The notes: generated by a model not told the origin, from the sequence alone. A DNA stretch of 64,000 bases from Actinomycetes bacterium (GCA_023404495.1 JAEYBE010000024.1:1-64000), one strand, 5' to 3'. Positions 9,142 through 18,318 are shown, counted from the first letter of the stretch. Numbers and translations: made by a program.

Positions 9142-9780
9142 CTAACTGAGCACGTCCCCAGGAAACGGCCGCCCGGCGATCTCGTCGGCTTCCGTTGCCG
9201 GGAGCCCAAACATCCGCAGCACCATCGCGGCGTGGACGACCTCCGCCTCGGCGCCGACGCGGCCGTCGAGTACCGCGCGGATCACGCCCTGTAGTGCTCC
9301 GCCGGCGGCGTAGAGCGCGACCTCGACGTCGGGCACGTCGACTCTCCCCGCGGAGATCGCGCGTTCCAAGTCTTCGCGGGCGAACGGCCGTAGCGAGTCG
9401 AGGATCGCCTGGCTTGAGTCCTCGAGCCGGACCGCGAGCCCTGCCCACTCGGGATCGGCGAGCGCCACTCGCACGAAGTGTCGGTGCGCAATCGAAATGA
9501 CTTCCGCTGGGTCCGAGATCCCGGAAGTCGCCGCGACGAGCGCCTGGGCGTGGTCGGCGGCCGACTCGCGCAGCACCTCCGAGACGATCTCTTCCTTGCT
9601 CTCAAAGTGGTTGTAGAACGAGCCGAACCCAACGTCGGCTTGCTCGGTGATCTCGTTGATCCGTGTGCGCTCGGCGCCTTGGCGGGCGAAGAGCACCTTG
9701 GCGGCCTCGATCAGCTTCGCGCGGGTCTGCTCGCGGCGCCGTGAGTTGCGGTCTGTTTGATCGGTGGTCGTCTGGCTCAT
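9142..9780 (-). CDS. TetR-family regulator, probable repressor of the aromatic-catabolism operon
   Basis: The start is placed at ATG 9780 (MSQTTTDQTDRNSRRREQTR), giving 212 residues. A longer reading frame runs 72 codons further into the divergent promoter region, but those codons look unlike a protein. The helix-turn-helix occupies residues about 16-62 (KLIEAAKVLFARQGAERTRI, EQADVGFGSFYNHFESKEEI). The C-terminal helical domain is the ligand pocket. It is transcribed divergently from the FAH hydrolase gene, with 76 bases between them holding a palindrome. This layout is the usual one for a TetR repressor that is released by a pathway intermediate (inference). Confidence 0.88.
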   Translation of the reverse strand: MSQTTTDQTDRNSRRREQTRAKLIEAAKVLFARQGAERTRINEITEQADVGFGSFYNHFESKEEIVSEVLRESAADHAQALVAATSGISDPAEVISIAHRHFVRVALADPEWAGLAVRLEDSSQAILDSLRPFAREDLERAISAGRVDVPDVEVALYAAGGALQGVIRAVLDGRVGAEAEVVHAAMVLRMFGLPATEADEIAGRPFPGDVLS

Positions 9781-9818
9781 CGCTCTCAAGGTGACGATAC
9801 TTCCGATAGAACCGTCAC

Positions 9819-9838
9819 AACTGATGAAACTATCAGTT
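9819..9838. promoter_or_regulatory. Palindromic operator between divergent TetR and catabolic genes
   Basis: AACTGAT and ATCAGTT flank the 6-bp spacer GAAACT in the 76-bp divergent intergenic region, 18 bp before the FAH gene ATG. The symmetry extends imperfectly outward (CACA and TGTG). It is the probable site through which the TetR protein controls both directions. Confidence 0.65.
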
Positions 9839-9856
9839 ATGTGATACGGTGGCGCG

Positions 9857-10858
9857 ATGCGACTCAGAAAGACGACGCGGGGAGTGGTCGGGGAGGTCGA
9901 CGGCACGTGGATCGACATCGCCGGCGCGCTGCGCGCAAACAACTCAGATCCGGCGCTCATCGAGGCCGCGCAAACCGACGTGCTCGCCTTGCTCAAGGGC
10001 GGCGATCAGGCGATCGAAACCGCCAGGGCCGCCGCCGAGGGCGCCAAGGGCGACGCTTCGCTGGCAGTCGATCCAGACCCCGCCGGGCTCCCGTTCACCC
10101 CGCGCTCGATCCGCGCGTTCATGCTCTGGGAAGCCCACGTGATCGCATCGAGCCGGATGCTCGTGAAGAACTTTTTCCCGCCGCCGGCCTGGAAGGCCGT
10201 CAGCCTGTTTGAGAAGACCGGCCGCACATTCCCGAAGTTCAAGCCGAACGAGCGCTTCTGGGAAGCGCCGACGATGTACGTGGCCAACCACACGATGGTG
10301 CTCGCCGACGGCCAGGAGATGTGGATGCCCTCGCACACCAAGGCTCTCGACTTCGAGCTCGAGCTCGCCTTCGTGCTGCGCTCGCCGCTGATCGACGCAA
10401 CGCCAGAGGAGGCCGCCCAAGCTGTCGGCGGCTGGTTCATCCTCAACGACTGGAGCGCTCGCGATGTGCAGGCAGACGACTACCGCCGCAACGTCTTCGG
10501 GCCCGTGGTCAAGTCGAAGACGTTCGCCAACTCGATCGGATCCGACTTGATCACCCCCGACGAGTTCGGTGACTGGACGAAGGCGAGCGGACGCGTAAGG
10601 GTGGACGGCGAAGTCTGGTGCGAGGGAACAACCAGCGACCCGGCGCACGACGTCGGAGAGATGCTCGCCTACGCATCCAAGGGCGAGCGCCTCGATGCCG
10701 GCGACGTCTTCTCGACCGGCACGATGCCCGGGTGCTGCGGCCTGGAGCTTGACCGCTGGATCGAGCCAGGGCAGACGATTGAACTCGAGATCGATCGGAT
10801 CGGCACGCTCACCAACAGACTGAGCGAGTCGGCCGTGCCAGCGACGGCGATCGACTGA
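9857..10858 (+). CDS. Fumarylacetoacetate hydrolase-family protein (acylpyruvase/hydratase-like)
   Basis: This 333-residue protein has the FAH catalytic fold. Metal-binding acidic residues are in DFELELAF (D165, E167, E169) and NDWSARD (D198), followed by the signature KSKTFANSIG and the later glycine-rich STGTMPGCCGLE. Family members cleave or hydrate 2-oxo-alkenoates made by ring fission (acylpyruvate hydrolases, 2-oxopent-4-enoate hydratase, oxalocrotonate decarboxylase). It is the first gene of a four-gene unit, two bases before the FAD monooxygenase start, with an extradiol dioxygenase two genes further on. It therefore probably processes the ring-cleavage product. The exact reaction cannot be read from sequence. 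No strong Shine-Dalgarno is visible, so a short or absent leader is possible. Confidence 0.88.
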   Translation: MRLRKTTRGVVGEVDGTWIDIAGALRANNSDPALIEAAQTDVLALLKGGDQAIETARAAAEGAKGDASLAVDPDPAGLPFTPRSIRAFMLWEAHVIASSRMLVKNFFPPPAWKAVSLFEKTGRTFPKFKPNERFWEAPTMYVANHTMVLADGQEMWMPSHTKALDFELELAFVLRSPLIDATPEEAAQAVGGWFILNDWSARDVQADDYRRNVFGPVVKSKTFANSIGSDLITPDEFGDWTKASGRVRVDGEVWCEGTTSDPAHDVGEMLAYASKGERLDAGDVFSTGTMPGCCGLELDRWIEPGQTIELEIDRIGTLTNRLSESAVPATAID

Positions 10859-10860
10859 AG

Positions 10861-12372
10861 ATGGACTGCGAAGTGCTGATCTGCGGGCTTGGGCCAGTCG
10901 GTCAGCTGCTCGCATTGCTACTCGGCGGCCATGGCGTGAGCGTGATCGCCGTCGACGAGGCAGACGAGCCCTACTCGCTGCCACGCGCCGCGGTGATCGA
11001 CGATGAGGTGCTGCGGATCTTCCAGGCGGTCGGCCTCGATGCCGCCGTCCTGCGCGACGCGCAGCCGCAAAAGGCGGTGACCTTCGTGACCAATCGAGGG
11101 CGCAAGGTTGAGGTGCTGCGGCCGGAATCCGGCGACCTTGGGCATCCGCCGCTGGTATCGATCCACCAGCCCTCGATGGAGCGCACGATGGTCGCCGCGC
11201 TCGCCGAGCGTGGCGTTGCCGACGTGCGCTGGGGCACCCGCGTTGAGACGATCGATCGCGCGGCCGACCACGTTGATGCCTATGTGCGGCCAAGCGCCGG
11301 CGGCCGCTCAACCCGTATCCGCGCGAGGTACCTCGTTGCCTGTGACGGAGGGCGCAGCTTCGTGCGCCGCGCCCTGCAGATCCCGTTCGGCGGTTCGACC
11401 TACTCGCAGCGCTGGCTGGTGCTCGACGGGCTGCTGGACAAGCCGCTGGCGAAGGTGCCCAATCCCCACTTCATCGGCGACATTCGCCGGCCGACGGTTT
11501 CGCTGCCGATGTCGCCGGGCCGCCACCGCTGGGAGTGGATGCTGCATCCAGGCGAAGATGCGGCTGAGTTTGAGCGCAACGAGCGCATCCGCGAACTTGC
11601 GGCGCCGTACATCACCGATGAGAAGGTCGAATTCGAGCGTGCTGTTGTGTACACCTTCCACGTCCGCAGGGCCCAGCGTTGGCAGGCCGGACGGGTGTTT
11701 CTCGCGGGCGACGCGGCGCATTTGACCCCGCCGTTCGCCGGCCAGGGCTTCTCGTCCGGTGCGCGCGATGCGCAAAACCTTGCTTGGAAGCTCCACGCCG
11801 TGCTGCGCGGGGCCCCGCACAGACTGCTCGAGACCTACGAGACCGAGCGGCGACCGCATGTGACGAGCATGCAGAACCTGGCGGTGCGCTGGGGCGGCGT
11901 GGTGCAGACCGCAAACCCGGCGATCGGCCGAGTGCGCGACGGCATCGTCAACGGGCTTGATCGCTCGGGGGCGATCGCTTGGATTCGCGAGCGGGTCAAG
12001 CCGCTGCCGACCTATGGAAGCGGCGCCTTTGCGACCCGCCCGGCGCGACTGCCGTTCAATCGCGATGTCGGATCGCTCTTTCCCCAGCCGGACCGACTGG
12101 ATGATCACCTGGGTGACGGCTGGGCTGCGGTCGTCGCGACTGACGCGGCCGCCGGCGCGTGGGCGGCCTGCGGGCTCCGGACTGTTACGCGGCCAGGCGA
12201 CGAGTGGCTGAGGGGCCGCGGGTGCGAGTGGGCGCTGCTTCGCCCGGATCGCTTCGTCTATGCGATCGGCGACGCTGGCGACATCGCCGCGGCTTCGCGT
12301 TCGCTCGCGCGGCTGACCGGGAATCAGCACTCCGTCGCGGCCCCCGCGCGCGAGGCGGCGATTGCTGCATGA
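10861..12372 (+). CDS. Class A FAD aromatic monooxygenase (MhpA/PheA-like)
   Basis: This 503-residue flavoprotein hydroxylase has GxGxxG dinucleotide binding at residues 9-14 (CGLGPVGQLLALLL), the DG motif ACDGGRSFVRRAL at 160-172 that contacts FAD and NAD(P)H, and the GD motif GDAAHLTPPFAGQG at 283-296 that binds the ribityl chain. The C-terminal ~110 residues correspond to the shortened thioredoxin-like domain of phenol/3-(3-hydroxyphenyl)propionate hydroxylases. It would add a hydroxyl to a phenolic ring using NAD(P)H and O2, preparing a catechol for the extradiol dioxygenase at 13197. Its stop overlaps the next start (ATGA). Confidence 0.88.
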   Translation: MDCEVLICGLGPVGQLLALLLGGHGVSVIAVDEADEPYSLPRAAVIDDEVLRIFQAVGLDAAVLRDAQPQKAVTFVTNRGRKVEVLRPESGDLGHPPLVSIHQPSMERTMVAALAERGVADVRWGTRVETIDRAADHVDAYVRPSAGGRSTRIRARYLVACDGGRSFVRRALQIPFGGSTYSQRWLVLDGLLDKPLAKVPNPHFIGDIRRPTVSLPMSPGRHRWEWMLHPGEDAAEFERNERIRELAAPYITDEKVEFERAVVYTFHVRRAQRWQAGRVFLAGDAAHLTPPFAGQGFSSGARDAQNLAWKLHAVLRGAPHRLLETYETERRPHVTSMQNLAVRWGGVVQTANPAIGRVRDGIVNGLDRSGAIAWIRERVKPLPTYGSGAFATRPARLPFNRDVGSLFPQPDRLDDHLGDGWAAVVATDAAAGAWAACGLRTVTRPGDEWLRGRGCEWALLRPDRFVYAIGDAGDIAAASRSLARLTGNQHSVAAPAREAAIAA

Positions 12373-13193
12373 TCGCTGTGCTTGGCGCGACAGGAACGAT
12401 CGGCGGCGCGGTTGCCGAGCTGCTTGCTGATCGTGAGGTCGCTGCGAAGGCGGTTGTCCGGGGCCCTGGCGCTCAAGGCGTGCCGCTGGAAACAGTTCAG
12501 GGTGACCTGCTCGACGTCGATTCGCTGACCCGGGCATTCTCGGGTGCGAGCGATCTCTTTCTGCTCACGCCGCACGGACCGAGTCAGGACGCAATGGAGA
12601 GCAACGCGCTGGCCGCTGCGAAGTCGGCCGGAGTCAAGCGAGTCGTGAAGATCTCCGGCAGCGCGCCCTCGCTCGGTCCCAACGGACCCGCGCCGACTGC
12701 GATCACGCACTGGCAGAGCGAGCAGCGGATCGAGCAGAGCGGCATCAGGTTTCAGTTCCTTCGCTCCTCCTTCTTGATGCAGAACCTGCTGGACGTCCCG
12801 GTGATCGCAGGGCTGATGCCCGCGCCGATGGGGAGCGGGCCGATCGCGATGGTCGACGCGCGCGACGTCGCCGCCTGCGCCGCCTCTCTGCTGATGGACG
12901 ACGAAGCCCCAGGCGGGGCGTGGCAGCTCACCGGCCCGGTGAGCGTGACCTTCTCGGATGCGGCTCGCCTGCGCGGCGCGCGCTACGTGAACGTGCCGGC
13001 CGGCATCGCGCGCAAGGCGCTCAAACGCCGCGCCGCGTCTCCGTTTGAGATCGACCACTCGATCCGCATGGCGCGCTATTTCGCCAGCGGCGCCGACGGC
13101 TCGGCGACTGGCGATGTGGCACAGCTGACGGGCCGGCCCGCGCGCACGCTCGAAGAGTTTTTCAACGATCAGTCACAAGTGAAAGGCAGCTAG
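12369..13193 (+). CDS. NmrA-like / atypical SDR NAD(P)-binding protein
   Basis: ATG 12369 overlaps the monooxygenase stop (ATGA) and begins MIAVLGATGTIGGAVAELL, an N-terminal Rossmann GxTGxxG motif at residues 6-12, giving 274 residues. A longer frame exists upstream but lies inside the monooxygenase. There is no YxxxK catalytic pair, consistent with the NmrA/HSCARG group and atypical SDR (SDR_a5) proteins. Members act as quinone or azo reductases or as redox sensors. In this operon it may reduce quinones formed from catechols or act on a pathway intermediate (inference). Confidence 0.82.
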   Translation: MIAVLGATGTIGGAVAELLADREVAAKAVVRGPGAQGVPLETVQGDLLDVDSLTRAFSGASDLFLLTPHGPSQDAMESNALAAAKSAGVKRVVKISGSAPSLGPNGPAPTAITHWQSEQRIEQSGIRFQFLRSSFLMQNLLDVPVIAGLMPAPMGSGPIAMVDARDVAACAASLLMDDEAPGGAWQLTGPVSVTFSDAARLRGARYVNVPAGIARKALKRRAASPFEIDHSIRMARYFASGADGSATGDVAQLTGRPARTLEEFFNDQSQVKGS

Positions 13194-13196
13194 CCG

Positions 13197-14069
13197 TTGG
13201 TCACCCGAATCGGACATATGGGCATGCGCGTGAAGGATCTCGACGCAGCGGTCGAGTTCCAGTGCGAGATCCTTGGCCTGGTTGAAACCGAGCGAGTGGG
13301 AGGCGCGTCCTACCTCACGTGCAACGAGCGCCACCACGAGCTGATCTTGATTGAGGATCGCGAGCGGCAGGGCTATGACCACATCGGGCTTGAGGTCGCC
13401 GATCCCGCAGGTCTCGACTCGGCAGCGGGGCGAATTCAGGCCGCTGGCGGCCGGGTGATCCGCGATGTCAGCGACGGCGAGCCCGGGATCGACCGCGCAA
13501 TGTTTGTCGAGGACCCGGCGGGGCACGTCTACAAACTCTTCTGCGGCATGGAACGCGTTGCGGCCCCGGAGGCGGGCGATCGCCCGATCAAGTTCGAACA
13601 CGTCTCGATCAAGGCCCTGCGAACCAAACCGGTCGAGCGGTTTCTCACTGACGGACTGGGCTTTCGCTTCAGCGACCGGATGGGCCCGTTTGCCAGCTGG
13701 TGGCACTGCGACGGTGACCACCACGGGATGGCCGTTGTGCTTGCGCCAAAGGCCGAGCTATCGCACTACGCGTGGACCGTTCAAGACCTCAATCAGATGG
13801 GCCGGATCGCCGATCGCCTAAAACAGCAGCGCGACCAGAAGCTGATCTGGGGTCCGTCGCGGCACGGCCCCGGCAACAACCAGTTCACCTACTTCCTGGA
13901 TCACGACGGCGCGATGATCGAACTCTGCGCCGACCTTGCACAGATGCCGCCCGTGGGCGACTACGTCGCGCGCAAGTGGCCAAACAACCCGACGACGATC
14001 AACCAGTGGGGAAGCCCCCCGCCGCTGAAGTTCTTGCGGGCTGGGTTTCCGATCATCGATCCGGAGTAG
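13197..14069 (+). CDS. Type I extradiol ring-cleavage dioxygenase (catechol 2,3-dioxygenase-like)
   Basis: This 290-residue two-domain VOC protein starts at TTG three bases after the previous stop. The N-terminal module begins HMGMRVKDLDAAVEF. The C-terminal catalytic module supplies the likely Fe(II) or Mn(II) ligands H135 (FEHVSIKAL), H190 (LSHYAWTV) and E242 (AMIELCADL). A conserved Tyr/His-rich stretch, GPGNNQFTYFLDHDG, precedes the last ligand, as in 2,3-dihydroxybiphenyl and catechol 2,3-dioxygenases. It would cleave a catechol next to the two hydroxyls, giving a 2-hydroxymuconic-type product for the FAH enzyme. It is the last gene of the TetR-controlled unit. Confidence 0.88.
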   Translation: MVTRIGHMGMRVKDLDAAVEFQCEILGLVETERVGGASYLTCNERHHELILIEDRERQGYDHIGLEVADPAGLDSAAGRIQAAGGRVIRDVSDGEPGIDRAMFVEDPAGHVYKLFCGMERVAAPEAGDRPIKFEHVSIKALRTKPVERFLTDGLGFRFSDRMGPFASWWHCDGDHHGMAVVLAPKAELSHYAWTVQDLNQMGRIADRLKQQRDQKLIWGPSRHGPGNNQFTYFLDHDGAMIELCADLAQMPPVGDYVARKWPNNPTTINQWGSPPPLKFLRAGFPIIDPE

Positions 14070-14140
14070 CGGCGGCGGCTCCGAGCGCATCAGCGCACAC
14101 AAGCGTTCACTGCTGACAATTTCGCCCTACACTTCGCGCC

Positions 14141-15601
14141 ATGAACAACTCTCGCCGTCTGTCTCTGCTTGCAATCGTGTCCTCTTTTGCGCTGCTGGCG
14201 TTCGTCGCGAACGCCACCGCCACCGAACGATTCGCCTCCCAAGGCGGCAGCGGTAGCGCCTGCACAGAAGCCGTGCCCTGCCAGCTACAGCAGGCACTCG
14301 CCGGTCTGAGTGCTGGCGACATCGTGAGCGTCAATCCAGGCACCTATGACATCGGCGACGACGGGTTGTATGTCCCGCCGGAGACGACGTTGCGCGGACT
14401 TGGCGATCAGGGCGATGTGATGATCGTCGGGAGCACGATCTCGCCGGCACCAGCCGTGAAGATCGACAGCGACGGCCTTGCGACCAATCTCACCGTGCTC
14501 AATTTCGAGAGCGGTCCGGGGGTCGAGGTCTGGGGCGGGAAGCTCACCCGCGGAAATGTGTACTCGAGCTCCTCCAGCTGGGGTGCTTGCCGGCTCAATG
14601 ACGGCCGCATTTCGGACTCGGTTTGCGAGGGCAATTACCGCGGTGTCGACGGGAGATTCACCAGTGACACGCACTACAACGTGCTGCGCAACGTGACCGC
14701 GATCGGGCGCTCCGCCGAAGGCATCTACGTCGAAGCCCAGGACGGCTGGGTCTCGCTCGACGCCAAGGCGGTCATCGTGCGCGGTGTGGGCGCCGACATC
14801 GTTGTGCGCCAGTACGGCAACGGAAACGTCCAGGCAACGTTCTCCCACTCGCTCTACAGCACCTCTGCTGCGAGTGAGATCAGCCCCACCACGGGCAGCG
14901 CCACGTTGACTGAGACGAACATCGTGGTCGACACCCCACTATTTGTTGACGCGTCCAACAGCAACTACCGCCAGCTGGCCGGTTCGCCAACCGTCAATGC
15001 CGGAGCGAGCGACGAGTACACCGGAACCCTTGATCTCGAGGGCAACTCGCGCATTCAAGGCTCCGCGGTCGACATCGGTGCCTACGAGGCCGAGGGCGTG
15101 GCGCCGAGTGCGCCCACGGTCACGTCGCCGGCATTTGGCCCGACAAAGCTCAATGCGTTTTCTGTCACGGGCACGGCCGAGGCTGGCTCAGAGGTCAAGC
15201 TGACCATCGACGGAACTCCGGCCGGCAGCTCAGCAACCGATGGATCCGGCAACTACTCGATCGCCGTCGCAGGCCTTTCCGACGGCGCACACAATCTGAT
15301 GGTCACCGCGACCGACCCGTTCCTCAACGTAAGTCCGCCGACTGCGCTCCAGGTCGTGGTCGACACCAAGAAGCCGAAGCTCAAGAAGCGTTCCGTGAAG
15401 ATCAGCTCGGGCAGGGTCACGGTCAAGTTCAAGTCGAGCGAGAAGGCGAAGTTCACCTGCAAGCTCGACAAGGGCAAGGCCAAGGCCTGCAAGTCGACCT
15501 ACAAGACCAAGGCGCGCAGGGGCAAGCACAAACTTGTTGTGGTGGCGCGCGACGCCGCCGGCAACAAGGGCAAGCCGCTGACGATTCGCTGGCGGGTGTA
15601 G
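14141..15601 (+). CDS. Secreted right-handed beta-helix protein with Ig-like domain and basic tail
   Basis: This 486-residue protein has a signal peptide at residues 1-28 (LLAIVSSFALLAFVANATA). Residues about 30-325 match the pectate-lyase-like/choice-of-anchor style: VNPGTYDIGDDGLYVPPETT at the first coil, then repeated short strands, ending at the typical DIGAYEAEG. No catalytic acidic triad is evident. Residues about 330-410 form an Ig-like (Big_3/Bacterial Ig) domain, VTGTAEAGSEVKLTIDG. The last ~75 residues are lysine-rich with paired cysteines (KAKFTCKLDKGKAKACKS). It is secreted, possibly surface-held and polysaccharide-binding. It separates the aromatic genes from the hydrolase and SDR downstream. 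Confidence 0.82.
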   Translation: MNNSRRLSLLAIVSSFALLAFVANATATERFASQGGSGSACTEAVPCQLQQALAGLSAGDIVSVNPGTYDIGDDGLYVPPETTLRGLGDQGDVMIVGSTISPAPAVKIDSDGLATNLTVLNFESGPGVEVWGGKLTRGNVYSSSSSWGACRLNDGRISDSVCEGNYRGVDGRFTSDTHYNVLRNVTAIGRSAEGIYVEAQDGWVSLDAKAVIVRGVGADIVVRQYGNGNVQATFSHSLYSTSAASEISPTTGSATLTETNIVVDTPLFVDASNSNYRQLAGSPTVNAGASDEYTGTLDLEGNSRIQGSAVDIGAYEAEGVAPSAPTVTSPAFGPTKLNAFSVTGTAEAGSEVKLTIDGTPAGSSATDGSGNYSIAVAGLSDGAHNLMVTATDPFLNVSPPTALQVVVDTKKPKLKKRSVKISSGRVTVKFKSSEKAKFTCKLDKGKAKACKSTYKTKARRGKHKLVVVARDAAGNKGKPLTIRWRV

Positions 15602-15626
15602 GACCCGCGACTCCTACGGTTGTCCC

Positions 15627-16463
15627 GTGGACAACCTCGGAACTGAGTCGAGAATCGGGCCGTGGCAGGTCTTTCGCCGCGGGCCGCAGGAGTCGGATCA
15701 CCGCGCGTTGTTGTTGCCGGGTGGCTTCTGCACGGCGCTGACCTACATCGATGTCGTAGCTGAGCCGACGCTCACCGAGGCACGCATCGAGACCTGGGCG
15801 GCCAACCCGCCGGGCTTTGGGCAGAACGCCGCGCCCGACCGATTTGGCTACGCGACGACCGATTACGCGGACCTGATCGAGGAATTCGCCCAGGCCGAAG
15901 CGCTCGACACTCTCGTGGGCCATTCGCTGAGCGCCAACGTCCTGATCGAGGTCGCCGCGCGCAACAACTACTCCGGCAAGATCATCCTGCTCGATCCCTG
16001 CCTGCGCTACCGCAACGAGTACCGCGGCGTGCGGTTGCTGCGGCGGGCTGAGATGATCCCGCCCCTGGCGCGCAGGTTGTACGTCGCGGCCGGCAAAAAC
16101 GTTCGCCGCAGCATGCAGGGATTGGTTCGTCCCGATCGCCTCGACATGATCGTCGACGACATGCAGCGGGTCCCGCCAGAGGAGAACCGCGCCGTGATCA
16201 ACGGCTACTTCGATCACCTGGAAACGTATGGCTCGCTTGCCAAACGGCTGGCCGATGCGCGCGGCGATGTGCACTTCGTGCGCGGCGACGCCGAGTCGAT
16301 CGGGTTTGATCGCGAGGACATCCAGAGCGTGGTGGCGCAGGAGAACGTCGTGACCCACACGATCACGGGCAGCGACCACATGACGATGCTCGACAATCCG
16401 CCCGAGGTGGCGGCGCTGATTGCTTCGGTAGCTACCCACTCCTACCTCCGAGACGCCAGTTAG
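15627..16463 (+). CDS. Alpha/beta-hydrolase fold protein
   Basis: This 278-residue protein starts at GTG 15627, 25 bases after the beta-helix gene. The nucleophile elbow is VGHSLSAN with S100; LLLPGGFCTALTYID near residue 30 supplies the oxyanion-hole turn. A late His in GSDHMTMLDNPPEVA fits the catalytic triad. Its place after the aromatic cluster makes a meta-cleavage or ester hydrolase possible, but the beta-helix gene intervenes, and no lid sequence identifies the substrate. Loose relatives include haloalkane dehalogenase and epoxide hydrolase families; the acid residue was not assigned. Confidence 0.75.
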   Translation: MDNLGTESRIGPWQVFRRGPQESDHRALLLPGGFCTALTYIDVVAEPTLTEARIETWAANPPGFGQNAAPDRFGYATTDYADLIEEFAQAEALDTLVGHSLSANVLIEVAARNNYSGKIILLDPCLRYRNEYRGVRLLRRAEMIPPLARRLYVAAGKNVRRSMQGLVRPDRLDMIVDDMQRVPPEENRAVINGYFDHLETYGSLAKRLADARGDVHFVRGDAESIGFDREDIQSVVAQENVVTHTITGSDHMTMLDNPPEVAALIASVATHSYLRDAS

Positions 16464-16558
16464 CATCGGCAATCAGCCCCCCGTGAGCACTCCGCAACTG
16501 AGAGCTCGACAAGGTCGGCGGCCCAGCGGCGGCCGACGAATTCTGAAATGATCGACCG

Positions 16559-17311
16559 ATGAGCGAGTCAGCGCGCTTTGCCGGTCAAACCGTGATCGTG
16601 ACCGGTGCCGGATCTGGCATCGGGCGCGCCACGGCGTTGCGAATCGCCGAGGAGGGCGCGCGCATTGTCGCTTGCGACATCTCCGCCGAGCGCCTGGACA
16701 CGCTGCTTTCCGAAAACGCCGGCCTGGACCTGGTTGCCGTGGCCGGTGACCTCGTGGATCAGGCTGCGGTCGATTCTGCTGTGGACGCCTGCGGCGGGCG
16801 GATCGACGCACTGTGCAACGTCGCGGGAATCATGGACGGCTTCGAGGCGGTCGGCGAGGTCGCCGACGACACCTGGCAGCGCGTGCTCGACGTCAACCTC
16901 AATTCGCTGATGCGCCTGACGCGCGCCGCGCTTCCGGCGATGGTCGAGGCCGGCGCCGGATCGATCGTCAACGTCACCTCTGAAGCCGGTCTGCGCGGCA
17001 GCGCCGCGGGGGCCGCCTACACGACTTCAAAGCACGCGGTGATCGGCCTGACCCGCAGCACCGCGTTCATGTACGCGGCCAAAGGGATCCGCTGCAACGC
17101 GGTCGCGCCGGGGCCGGTGGCGACGGGGATCGAGGTTCATCTCAATTCGGAGATCGCAGCCGAGCGGGTGTTTCCGTTGTTTGAGCGCGTGCTGCCGCCG
17201 ATAGCAACGTCCGAGCAGCTTGCCGCCGCAATCTCCTGGCTTGCCAGTGGCGACTCAGCGAATGTCAACGGCGCGATCCTGCCGTCCGACGGCGGCTGGT
17301 CGACCGTCTAG
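16559..17311 (+). CDS. Classical short-chain dehydrogenase/reductase
   Basis: This 250-residue SDR has cofactor motif TGAGSGIG at residues 15-22, NVAG at about 87-90, and catalytic S141 (NVTSEAG), Y154 and K158 (YTTSK). D39 after the second strand (VACDIS) suggests NAD(H) preference. It oxidises or reduces an unidentified alcohol or ketone, possibly a dihydrodiol or hydroxy-acid in view of the catabolic neighbours. The stop codon is shared with the convergent deacetylase gene through a CTAG overlap. Confidence 0.85.
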   Translation: MSESARFAGQTVIVTGAGSGIGRATALRIAEEGARIVACDISAERLDTLLSENAGLDLVAVAGDLVDQAAVDSAVDACGGRIDALCNVAGIMDGFEAVGEVADDTWQRVLDVNLNSLMRLTRAALPAMVEAGAGSIVNVTSEAGLRGSAAGAAYTTSKHAVIGLTRSTAFMYAAKGIRCNAVAPGPVATGIEVHLNSEIAAERVFPLFERVLPPIATSEQLAAAISWLASGDSANVNGAILPSDGGWSTV

Positions 17312-18147
17312 CTGAGCTTCGTGCAACCGCGCCGACCGCGCCGCAGCTGCTTATCGGTCGGCGGATTGCCCGCGAGCATCTGCGGGATCGTCACCGGGGT
17401 CAGGCCGCTTTTCTTCAGCGCGGGCAGGATCGTGTAGCGCAGTGCGCGCACCGTCTGGCCGCGGTTCTCGTGCAGCAGCACGATCGCGCCGGCGTGAAAC
17501 CCATTCTTGACGCGGCGCGCGATCTGCTTGGAACTCGCGCCAAGTGCATCGCGACTGTCGACGTCCCAGAGGATCGTCGTCATCTTCAGTGCGCGCGAGA
17601 TGCGGTCGGTGGTCTTGTCGCGCTCGGCGTAGGGCGGGCGAAACAGCCGCACCGGATCGCCGGTGACGCGGGAGATCGCGCGATTGGTGTTTGCGAGCTG
17701 GGCGCGCTGCTCCTTGGCTGAGAGTGACGGGAGGACGGGGTGGGACCACGAGTGGTTGCCGATCGCTGCGCCGCTGTTCTTTTCGCGGATCAGCGACGAG
17801 CGGTAGGGCGCGACGTTGCGGCCGACGTCGAAGAACGTCGCCGGTACCCCTGCACGCTTGAGCAGAGCGAGGACGTGTTTGGAATATGGACCCGGGCCGT
17901 CGTCGAAGGTCAGCGCGATCCAGGGTTGCTTGCGCCCACCGCAATAGATCGGGCGGCCCTTGGCGGCGAACTTCGCGACGGCGGTCGACCCTTCGGCAGC
18001 GGTGGGAAGATCCTGCGCAGGCGTGCTTTGCGTGGGGGCGGGTTTCGGCTGCTCAGCGTCTAGACCGGGAGGTGCCGCCGCCTGCGTTCCGCAGCCGGAG
18101 AAGGCAATCGCCGCTGTCACGGCGGTGAAGATCGTGCGCGCTCGCAT
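17308..18147 (-). CDS. Lipoprotein polysaccharide deacetylase (NodB domain)
   Basis: The start is placed at ATG 18147, giving a 279-residue lipoprotein with a short signal and lipobox AFSGC (C19); starts at 18168 or 18222 would lengthen the n-region. The NodB domain starts near residue 75: TFDDGPGP (catalytic D82 and metal D83), NHSWSHP (metal H132 and H136), RPPYAERD, WDVDSRD and a late IVLLHENR histidine. It would remove N- or O-acetyl groups from peptidoglycan or a surface glycan outside the cytoplasmic membrane. A Pro/Ala-rich linker after the lipobox spans about 25-60. It is divergent from the phosphodiesterase gene. Confidence 0.87.
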   Translation of the reverse strand: MRARTIFTAVTAAIAFSGCGTQAAAPPGLDAEQPKPAPTQSTPAQDLPTAAEGSTAVAKFAAKGRPIYCGGRKQPWIALTFDDGPGPYSKHVLALLKRAGVPATFFDVGRNVAPYRSSLIREKNSGAAIGNHSWSHPVLPSLSAKEQRAQLANTNRAISRVTGDPVRLFRPPYAERDKTTDRISRALKMTTILWDVDSRDALGASSKQIARRVKNGFHAGAIVLLHENRGQTVRALRYTILPALKKSGLTPVTIPQMLAGNPPTDKQLRRGRRGCTKLS

Positions 18148-18318
18148 CGGTGCAAGCCTCGCAAACATCCCGCGCCCCGTGGCCTTGCTGCAACTCCGCG
18201 ACCGACGCGCGATGCGACTCACCGGTAGTGTGTGGCTTCAAGGTTGCCGCACGGATTCTCTGCCGCGCGGTCGCCCGTCAGCTCAAATACAACTCGGCAA
18301 CAGGACTGGGGAGTTCCT

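Noticed and set aside
9781..9996. 72-codon N-terminal extension of the second TetR protein
   Set aside because: It would run through the operator and into the FAH gene, and has no similarity to TetR proteins, which start close to the HTH.
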